Assembly: GCA_001799195.1 (NCBI GenBank)
Contig: MGSU01000125.1
Span: 14,740-43,667, forward strand
DNA: 28,928 bases
Direction of reading: 5' to 3'
Source of the DNA: Deltaproteobacteria bacterium RIFOXYA12_FULL_61_11
Lineage (GTDB): Bacteria; Bdellovibrionota_F; JAHFAK01; YA12-FULL-61-11
The notes beneath the pieces are model-generated. The model was not told the DNA's origin and made no database searches. It saw only the letters and a program-made list of their open reading frames with translations. A program made the position numbers and the translations under genes. Shown here in pieces: positions 23,538-28,928 of the stretch (position 1 is the first letter of the stretch; every line of letters starts with the position of its first letter).

Positions 23538-24791
23538 ATGCACAAAGAAAAGGTGAGGATAGCCCTGGTCGGCAACATGAACAATAACCATACCGCGTTG
23601 CTTTATGGTTTTCTCGGCATGGGGATGGATGCTGACTTGTTTCTTGGTTCGCGGGAAGGTTTTCAACCGAGTGCTGAACCTTATTATCCTGAAATTGTAG
23701 GCCGATTACATTATTGCGTTGAAGCTTGGCCGGAGGCGAATTCGCTTATATGGCTGATGAACAATGCGGGAAGGTTACACACGTTAGTGAATACCCTGAA
23801 AACCTACGACCTAGTGACCTATTGTTACAACCTGCATGCCCTTTTTCTCTTCTGCCGATTACATGTACCAGCAGTCTGGCTGCCTTACGGGCATGATTAC
23901 GATCTGCTCTTCAACAAACATGTGATCCCTGGTCCCTTCCAACCTAAACCCTCATTAAAATCCCTGGCGAGGTATGCCCAGAACCTGCTGCTCGAACTGC
24001 CGACAAGGCACTTTCTCGAACACCGGCTCACCGCCATTGCCGGCAATTACGGCGATCTTCAGCGAAGAAACACCCGAAACAAGCTGGCTGTGCTGCAAAA
24101 ACACCTCAACCTCGGTTTCTACTGCGTGGATTATACACGCTGGTTCCCCCGGCCTGCGTTTCAGCCAGAAAAGCCGTTTATTGTCATTTCCACCGCCCGG
24201 CACATCTGGAAAGACCGGCCAGCAGATGACATCTCCTATAAGGGGAACGACTTGGTCATTCGCGCCTTTGCCGCCTTCCTGCACGCTCACGTTGCGCCCT
24301 GCGCAGTATTACAACTGTTCGAAAAGGGGCAAGATGTCGATGCCTCGAAACAGCTCATCGAAGAGCTGGGTATCGCCAGTCAGGTCCACTGGTTCCCCAC
24401 GCTTCCTCGGGGGGAGGTGCAGCAGCACCTCTCCAAGGCCAGCGTGTACCTCGGCCAGTTCGCCCAGAACAAGGTTTCGAAAATCAAAGTCAACTACGGT
24501 ATGTCGGAGATCGAGGCGGCGATGTTCGGCATTCCTGCAATAACGTACTTTGATCGTACGATGCCTGAAATATTTCCGGGAAAAGAAATGCCACCCTTCC
24601 TGTATGCCGAGAATGTTGAGGATATCGCAGAGCATCTGACCGCGCTGTATTCCCAGCCGAGCATCCGGGTAGAGTTCGCCGAGAAAGAGAGGGCCTGGTA
24701 CGAACGCCACCACGGAAAAGGAGTATTGGAAAAGTTGTTAGAATTGTCTGGAAAGCGAGAACCTTCCCCCCGCGGAATGACGGGTGAATGA
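23538..24791 (+). CDS. Glycosyltransferase, GT4-like
   Basis: 417 residues. The N-terminal Rossmann-like half starts with VRIALVGNMNNNHTALLYGF; a central GHDYDLLF motif follows. The second half has the nucleotide-sugar-binding layout of GT-B enzymes: PFIVISTARHIWKD, GNDLVIRAFAAFL, AVLQLFEKGQD, VHWFPTLPRGEVQQHLSKASVYLGQF, then MSEIEAAMFGIPAITY, equivalent to the EAMACGxPV region. It probably adds a sugar to the glycan exported by the neighbouring flippase. Two ATG codons stand together; 23538 is used because GGAGG lies four bases upstream, against one base for 23535. It converges on the LpxD-like gene with 18 bases between stops. Confidence 0.82.
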   Translation: MHKEKVRIALVGNMNNNHTALLYGFLGMGMDADLFLGSREGFQPSAEPYYPEIVGRLHYCVEAWPEANSLIWLMNNAGRLHTLVNTLKTYDLVTYCYNLHALFLFCRLHVPAVWLPYGHDYDLLFNKHVIPGPFQPKPSLKSLARYAQNLLLELPTRHFLEHRLTAIAGNYGDLQRRNTRNKLAVLQKHLNLGFYCVDYTRWFPRPAFQPEKPFIVISTARHIWKDRPADDISYKGNDLVIRAFAAFLHAHVAPCAVLQLFEKGQDVDASKQLIEELGIASQVHWFPTLPRGEVQQHLSKASVYLGQFAQNKVSKIKVNYGMSEIEAAMFGIPAITYFDRTMPEIFPGKEMPPFLYAENVEDIAEHLTALYSQPSIRVEFAEKERAWYERHHGKGVLEKLLELSGKREPSPRGMTGE

Positions 24792-24809
24792 GCTGTTGGT
24801 AGATGCTCG

Positions 24810-25709
24810 TCAACGGATCGTTTTCAAAAAGGTCAAAAATCTTTGATGATCGATGGCAAAGTTCCCGCTCACCTTCTTCCCCGCGGGGACATCTCTGGTG
24901 ACCACAGCACCGATGGTAACCGAGGCGCAGTCCCCAAGGGTGATCTGGCTGGAGATGGACGCACCCGGGCCCACCCACACGTCGTCGCCCATGGTCACCG
25001 AACCGGCAACCATTGCCGCTGCGGCGAGAAAACAGCGCTTACCAAGTTGATCTCCGTGAGCGATATGGATGAAATTATCGAACTTGCACTCGTCACCGAT
25101 AATGGTCTGGCGATAGGAAAACCCAAGGTCGAAACAGCAGTTCGCCCCGATCTCGACATTCTCACCGATGATGACCTTGCCGTCGTGTATGACCGAAACG
25201 ATGCCTTTCTTGGTTCGTTTGTGTTCGAAACCCATAGAACCGAGCACCGAACCGGCGCGAACGATGGTGTTGCGGCCGATTTCGACATGAGCGAGCACCG
25301 TGACGTTGGGTTCGAGAATCACCCCCTCGGCGAGTACGACGTCGTGGCTTTCGACAAAGGCGGTCGGGTGGATGCGGGCGGAAGGGTGAATGAGCGTAGG
25401 GACAGGGGGCCGGGTGGTGGCGGCGAGTTTGTTCCACAAGGTGTAGTAGCACCAGCGGGGGTCCTCGTGTACCAGCGGGTTAAGCTGCGTACCGGCCAGG
25501 CGCGGGGCGAGCGCGGGGGTGATGAACACCGTCTGCACCCGGGGTTCGGCCAGCAGCATGGGCAGAAACTTCTCATCATCGAGAAAGGTCAGTACCGGTT
25601 CGGTGTCGATATAACCGAGCAGACGCAGGGCTTGAACTTCAACCGGCTTTTCCGAGGTGAGAGCAAAGAGCTCTTGGATCAAGGAGGCGAGGTTCATGGT
25701 CCTTTCCAT
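24810..25709 (-). CDS. LpxD-like left-handed beta-helix N-acyltransferase
   Basis: 299 residues. An N-terminal domain of about 95 residues is followed by hexapeptide repeats (IHPTAFVESHDVVLAEGV..., VLAHVEIGRNTIVRAG) that form a left-handed beta helix. The FDNFIHIAHGDQLG segment matches the LpxD catalytic site with His218, and the end AIDHQRFLTFL resembles the LpxD C-terminal helix. LpxD itself N-acylates UDP-3-O-acylglucosamine in lipid A synthesis. Located among glycan genes and without lpxA or fabZ neighbours, this one more likely acylates an amino sugar of the surface glycan. The ATG at 25709 has GGAG eight bases upstream; an in-frame ATG at 25697 is possible. It is last in the minus-strand run beginning with the O-acetyltransferase. 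Confidence 0.85.
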   Translation of the reverse strand: MERTMNLASLIQELFALTSEKPVEVQALRLLGYIDTEPVLTFLDDEKFLPMLLAEPRVQTVFITPALAPRLAGTQLNPLVHEDPRWCYYTLWNKLAATTRPPVPTLIHPSARIHPTAFVESHDVVLAEGVILEPNVTVLAHVEIGRNTIVRAGSVLGSMGFEHKRTKKGIVSVIHDGKVIIGENVEIGANCCFDLGFSYRQTIIGDECKFDNFIHIAHGDQLGKRCFLAAAAMVAGSVTMGDDVWVGPGASISSQITLGDCASVTIGAVVTRDVPAGKKVSGNFAIDHQRFLTFLKTIR

Positions 25710-25851
25710 AAAGGAAACTCCGCTTAACAAGAGGTGTCGTTACAACAGCCTCTCAAAACAACGGGTCGCATAGAAACACAGGCGGATTATCATGTCCAGA
25801 GTAAGCTTGGTGTTTGGTAATAGCCTTGCGTATGGACCTCACCTCGTGGGC

Positions 25852-26544
25852 TCAGTGATTGTTCCGACTCCCCCCCAGAATACTCCTCAACATCGTTTCC
25901 GCCCCCAGCTCTTGCCTGAGATTTCGCAAGGCATTGACATCTTTATACACAGGTCGGATGTGTTGCTCGTAGAATTGGTAGTTGGGGGTATTGCAGAAAA
26001 CATGAATCGGGTGAAAATTGAATATCTTGAGGCCGGGTGGGTAGGCGGCAAGGTCCAGCCGATACTTGGGTTGAGCGACATGGTGGAGGACATGCCCGTC
26101 CTCCCAGAAGTAGGGCACCGAAATCAACCCCCCAGTGGCAAAGAGGTACACCGGTTGGAGCTGAGGATGGTAGGGCAGGATGGTGTCCACACAATGAGTA
26201 AGCCCCTTGGCTTCATACATCGCCTGGATGTTCGAGGAGGTATAGAGCCCATGCCCACGGATACTCGTTGCATTGGGGTACCAGGCCAAGAGCCCATCGA
26301 CCAACCGAGCGAACTCGGTGCAATGGAAATAGTTGGGATGGATGCCAATTTCGATGTCGGACGAAACAGATAGGTCCTGCAGTAATGGGCTATTATGGGT
26401 GGCGAAGAAGGTCGCCCGAGCACCGTGGCTGCGCAGCAGTTCGATGCAGTAAGTGACGACCTCGTCGGGCGCCCAGTCAACATCGAAGGTGAGCAGGACT
26501 TCATTGCAAGCTGCACCGGGTTTGAGTTCGCGAATGGTCTTCAC
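25852..26544 (-). CDS. Polysaccharide deacetylase-like protein, WbmS type
   Basis: 230 residues. The N-terminal LLTFDVDWAPDEV and GARATFFATHNS match the NodB-fold motif with Asp21 and Asp23, and EIGIHPNYFH and NFHPIHVF supply candidate metal-binding or catalytic histidines (His69 among them). The short length and the GIHPN, RGHGLYTSS and PYFWEDG segments fit the WbmS-like group found in O-antigen loci. A role in deacetylating a sugar precursor or in remodelling the glycan is likely. The GTG at 26544 is the only reasonable start since a stop lies just above it. It sits between the LpxD-like gene and the shortened MaoC gene on the same strand. Confidence 0.85.
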   Translation of the reverse strand: MKTIRELKPGAACNEVLLTFDVDWAPDEVVTYCIELLRSHGARATFFATHNSPLLQDLSVSSDIEIGIHPNYFHCTEFARLVDGLLAWYPNATSIRGHGLYTSSNIQAMYEAKGLTHCVDTILPYHPQLQPVYLFATGGLISVPYFWEDGHVLHHVAQPKYRLDLAAYPPGLKIFNFHPIHVFCNTPNYQFYEQHIRPVYKDVNALRNLRQELGAETMLRSILGGSRNNH

Positions 26545-26597
26545 GAAAAGTTTTCCTCAATGGAAATACTTGGTTGTAGTGATTGAGGCGTGCATTA

Positions 26598-26714
26598 CTA
26601 GGTTCGGGGCAGTAAAACTACTGCTTCACCGGAAAGCACGGCCACGCCATCCTGGTTGGTGCATACGGTCTCGCATTTCGAAAGGCTGGCTTCACTGCCG
26701 ATGGTGAGGTTCAT
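26598..26714 (-). pseudogene. Internally deleted MaoC-like dehydratase gene (38 codons)
   Basis: The frame starts MNLTIGSEASLSK, the usual opening of MaoC-like (R)-specific enoyl hydratases, and then passes directly to CETVCTNQDGVAVLSGEAVVLLPRT, the usual ending. The roughly 90 residues between, with the catalytic Asp and His, are absent, and the join keeps the frame. The start still has GAGGA seven bases upstream and lies four bases after the O-acetyltransferase stop, so the stump is probably still translated. A full-length protein here would have fitted acyl-chain supply for the LpxD-like enzyme; that link is inference. Confidence 0.8.
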
Positions 26715-26718
26715 TGGG

Positions 26719-27288
26719 TCATCCTCGAGCAATTTTCAGCCCATCTATTCTCTGTTGAATCCATTCATCGTTGATGTCACTCATTTTTTTTGCCGGTGAA
26801 CCAGCAACGACCATGTTGCCGGGTAGGTCTTTGGTCACCACGGTCATCGGTAAGATCACGGTTCGATCGCCGATGGTCACACCAGGGTAGATAACCGAAG
26901 GCCCACCAATGAAACAACCCTTCCCGATGGTGGTCTTCTTCCGCTCAATCAGCGGGTTGCCCATGATGTTGTTCATGGTCAGGTTGGTCAAAAAGCTGGT
27001 ATGGGACCAGAGATAGACATTCAGACCCACGCTGGTGTGGGCGCCGATCTCCAATCCACCGGAGGCGTCGAGAATAGCCCCTTCACCAATCCAGACGTAC
27101 TCTCCGCAGGTGAGCTTGTCCGGGCTGATGATCTTGGCATTTTCACGCATCCGGCAACCCTTCGGAAGACCCCAAAGCCTCGCGCGCTCTTCGTCGGTCA
27201 TCACCCCGGAGATGAATTGACGGAGGATAAAACTGCGGAGGCTGGTATTTCTAGGGTCGTCGAGGAAAGGATTCAATTCATCGGTCAT
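26719..27288 (-). CDS. Hexapeptide-repeat sugar O-acetyltransferase (WbbJ/LacA-like)
   Basis: 189 residues. The hexapeptide beta helix is clear: YVWIGEGAILDASGGLEIGAHTSVG, a loop with LWSHTSF containing the likely catalytic His, TTIGKGCFIGGPSVIYPGVTIGDRTVI, and the closing MVVAGSPAKKM. Such enzymes move an acetyl group from acetyl-CoA to a sugar hydroxyl. The ATG at 27288 has GGAG eight bases upstream; the longer frame above it is not supported. It is first of a minus-strand run with the MaoC stump, the deacetylase and the LpxD-like gene, so acetylation, deacetylation and acylation of one glycan may be expressed together. Confidence 0.9.
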   Translation of the reverse strand: MTDELNPFLDDPRNTSLRSFILRQFISGVMTDEERARLWGLPKGCRMRENAKIISPDKLTCGEYVWIGEGAILDASGGLEIGAHTSVGLNVYLWSHTSFLTNLTMNNIMGNPLIERKKTTIGKGCFIGGPSVIYPGVTIGDRTVILPMTVVTKDLPGNMVVAGSPAKKMSDINDEWIQQRIDGLKIARG

Positions 27289-27773
27289 AACAAGGTCTCC
27301 CACAGCGCCTGGCTTCACGCTCGAGCAGTACCAAGCCCCCTCTACTGAACCAAGTCGCATTCAATGTCAATGACGGTGTGCGGTTACCGTTGGTTGACGC
27401 GGATTGACCGATTCCCCTTCCGGACTTCGGGTTATCGAATGCTGAGCCTCTCCGGCAACAACCCGTTTGTTACCCAAGAGGTAAGCGATCGGCTGGTTCG
27501 CACCACGACGGCAGGGGCTGGCCTGTGATAATCTGATGCTGTACTTCTCTGCATGGGCATGCTACATATCTCATTGTATTATCAACAGCATCAGAAATAT
27601 CGTTTCCCAGGGTTCCAGGTCGTGCGGCACCTCAACAACCCGAGCGACCAACGGGGGCTTTCCTTGCGGCGCGCCTCGAGCTACCTGAAGGGGTTGTTGT
27701 TGTAGTTACCGGCCTTGACCGCCGTGCTATCAACCTATAATATAGTCATAATAAACTCAATATGAGGTAGATA
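27289..27773. other. Intergenic stretch between divergent O-acetyltransferase and winged-helix genes
   Basis: This 485-base gap holds a promoter for each side. CTGATGCTGT at 27533-27542 and its reverse complement ACAGCATCAG at 27585-27594 form an imperfectly extended stem around a 42-base AT-rich loop. A 29-codon plus-strand frame (27439-27528) and a frame ending at about 27705 may be gene remnants, but I do not recognise them. The promoter before the winged-helix gene is listed separately. Confidence 0.5.
27715..27745 (+). promoter_or_regulatory. Sigma-70-like promoter with palindrome over the -10 box
   Basis: TTGACC (27715-27720) and a perfect TATAAT (27736-27741) are 15 bases apart, a little short. 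The -10 box lies within the 11-base perfect palindrome CTATAATATAG (27735-27745). It is 28 bases before the winged-helix start. An operator here would let the regulator repress its own module; this is inference. Confidence 0.55.
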
Positions 27774-28103
27774 ATGCTCGAGCTCCTCTTCGGCAACGCC
27801 ACGGCCGAGCGCGTGCTGTTGTACCTCCACTGCTACGAGCGGGGACACGCAACCCAGATCGCCAAGACCTTCGGCTCGGCGCTCACCCCGGTGCAGCGGC
27901 AGTTGGCCAAACTGGAGACCGCGGGGGTGCTGGTCAGCCGCTCTGAAGGTCGAACCAAGCTCTACGAGTGGAACCCGCGCTACCCCTTCACGAAAGAACT
28001 CAGAGCCCTGTTGCAACGAGCCTACGATTATCTGCCCGCCGAGCTGCGCGAACGCTATTACCAACTCCGCACTCGTCCGACCCAGAAGGTGACCGGATGG
28101 TGA
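27774..28103 (+). CDS. Winged-helix (ArsR/MarR-like) transcriptional regulator of a nucleotidyltransferase module
   Basis: 109 residues. The N-terminal MLELLFGNATAERVLLYL and ATQIAKTFGSALTPVQRQLAKLETAGVLVSRSEGR form a winged-helix DNA-binding domain, with the recognition helix around TPVQRQLAKL. The C-terminal YDYLPAELRERYY segment is helical. GAGGT six bases before the ATG is a good ribosome-binding site. The stop overlaps the start of the nucleotidyltransferase gene by a few bases, so the two are coupled. By analogy with nucleotidyltransferase toxin modules it may be the repressor or antitoxin partner. A relic of its last 29 codons lies at 20262-20351. Confidence 0.87.
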   Translation: MLELLFGNATAERVLLYLHCYERGHATQIAKTFGSALTPVQRQLAKLETAGVLVSRSEGRTKLYEWNPRYPFTKELRALLQRAYDYLPAELRERYYQLRTRPTQKVTGW

Positions 28104-28630
28104 TCGACGCTTCCACTACTCTCGAGGAACTCGCTTTCTTGGTGGGTCATGCTTTACAACAACACGGCATCCACGCGGTGCTCACCGGCGGCGCGGTCGT
28201 CTCCTTCTATACGGAGAACCGCTATGCTTCCCTGGACCTCGATTTCGTCGCTCACGCAACACGCAGAGAACTCGACACCTGCATGGCCTCGATCGGCTTC
28301 GCCCGCACCTCTGGCCGACACTATACGCATCCCGAGACCGACTTCATCGTGGAATTCCCCTCCCCACCTCTTGCCATCGGCAACCACCCGGTCGACCAAG
28401 TCCGCGAAGTGACCGATGCACGGGGGTATCTGCGTTTGCTCACCCCTACCCAATGTGTGATGGACAGGCTGGCAGCCTATTTCTGGTGGAAGGACCAACA
28501 GTCCTTCCACCAAGCCATCCTGGTGGCGAAGGCGCAGCCTATCGACCTGCAGTCCATTGCCGATTGGGCCCGAGCCGAGGGACATACCACGGCCTTCGCA
28601 ACCTTCGAAAAGGCCGTGAGGGTTGCCTGA
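28097..28630 (+). CDS. Nucleotidyltransferase-fold protein (AbiEii/DUF6036-like), putative toxin
   Basis: 177 residues. The nucleotidyltransferase core is seen as LTGGAVVSFYTENRYASLDLDFV with Gly31-Gly32 and the metal-binding Asp47-x-Asp49; the third acidic residue is probably in TDFIVEFP. The C-terminal half (LTPTQCVMDRLAAYFWWKD and on) is helical, as in AbiEii-type proteins. Such enzymes can transfer nucleotides to RNA or proteins, and several act as toxins or in phage defence. The ATG at 28097 overlaps the upstream regulator's stop. No separate antitoxin follows; the regulator is the only candidate partner. A decayed start of the same gene lies at 20345. Confidence 0.87.
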   Translation: MVIDASTTLEELAFLVGHALQQHGIHAVLTGGAVVSFYTENRYASLDLDFVAHATRRELDTCMASIGFARTSGRHYTHPETDFIVEFPSPPLAIGNHPVDQVREVTDARGYLRLLTPTQCVMDRLAAYFWWKDQQSFHQAILVAKAQPIDLQSIADWARAEGHTTAFATFEKAVRVA

Positions 28631-28757
28631 GCATGCAAGCTCGACGCAGGGATGCGGAGGTGCTGGGCCCGCAGGACGCGACAGGCTCAGTGCTCGACCT
28701 TCCCTCTGGTGCAGGAGCGAGGCAACCGTTGCTCCGGGCGGTTCTCACCCTTCAGCG

Positions 28758-28928
28758 TCATGGTTCCCAGGGATTCAAGATCATGCAGCCGCTCTCGGCC
28801 AGGTCCGCACCGTTCCGCGTGACCACGGTGCAACCTCTGCACACGGCCGTGGCGGCGATGAGACCGTCCAGGACCGGCATGGGCCTGCCGCGCAGCTCGG
28901 CCCGGGCCTGCAGGGTTCCCCACTGCTT
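28758..28928 (-). CDS. VapC-like PIN-domain toxin, C-terminal fragment
   Basis: Only the last 56 codons lie in the window; the gene enters from the right edge. They read GRPMPVLDGLIAATA, then TVVTRNGADLAESG and a final LNPWEP, which is the standard end of VapC PIN-domain ribonucleases, including the conserved Asp of PVLDGLIAATA and the Asn/Asp region of TRN. VapC toxins cut tRNA or rRNA and are held by a VapB antitoxin, which would be outside the window. It converges with the nucleotidyltransferase gene. Confidence 0.85.
   Translation of the reverse strand, partial: KQWGTLQARAELRGRPMPVLDGLIAATAVCRGCTVVTRNGADLAESGCMILNPWEP

Noticed and set aside
27439-27528. 29-codon plus-strand frame in the intergenic gap
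   Set aside because: It is too short, has no ribosome-binding site and no recognisable family; it may be a remnant but cannot be supported.
1-28928. CRISPR arrays, rRNA and tRNA genes
   Set aside because: No regularly spaced repeats with spacers, no rRNA-like stretches and no tRNA cloverleaf with the TTCRA loop were seen by eye; a covariance-model scan was not possible.

Overview
The window looks like a chromosomal segment of a high-GC proteobacterium, most likely a gammaproteobacterium. Three things point there: a yfhM-pbpC type pair (alpha-2-macroglobulin plus penicillin-binding protein 1C), an LpxD-like acyltransferase that fits a lipopolysaccharide maker, and many small toxin-antitoxin and DUF4143-type genes, as is common in environmental Gammaproteobacteria. 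This placement is inference; no rRNA or tRNA gene was seen.

Left region (1-13.0 kb). The tail of a formylglycine-generating-enzyme-like protein faces a minus-strand block. In transcription order the block holds an exported, divergent choline/carnitine acyltransferase-fold protein, a thioester-containing alpha-2-macroglobulin lipoprotein, PBP1C (joined to the previous gene by an ATGA overlap), a deletion-scarred N-terminal copy of the acyltransferase, and a proline/acid-rich lipoprotein. The alpha-2-macroglobulin/PBP1C pair is therefore bracketed by two direct copies of the acyltransferase gene start, and a shared 28-base sequence carrying a ribosome-binding site and ATG occurs next to both. 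Alpha-2-macroglobulin and PBP1C are usually read as periplasmic protease trapping plus cell-wall repair; the acyltransferase and the lipoprotein are possible new partners.

Middle region (13.1-21.9 kb). A DUF4160-DUF2442 pair sits behind a perfect 14-base tandem repeat. It is followed by an asparagine synthase and, divergently, a Wzx-type flippase. An accessory stretch then holds a Fic protein, a DUF4143 ATPase, a RelE/ParE-like toxin-antitoxin pair and a dense set of gene relics: a MaoC tail, a winged-helix tail, a nucleotidyltransferase start, two DUF1566 tails and a small inverted-repeat element.

Right region (21.9-28.9 kb). A second, clearly paralogous flippase is followed by a glycosyltransferase, an LpxD-like acyltransferase, a WbmS-like deacetylase, a 38-codon internally deleted MaoC gene, an O-acetyltransferase, an intact winged-helix/nucleotidyltransferase module and the tail of a VapC-like PIN toxin. 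These are parts of a surface-glycan locus. The relics at 20.2-20.4 kb match the MaoC and winged-helix/nucleotidyltransferase genes at 26.6-28.1 kb in order and orientation, and the two flippases match each other. This suggests that a flippase-to-nucleotidyltransferase unit was duplicated and that the left copy later decayed and collected accessory genes.
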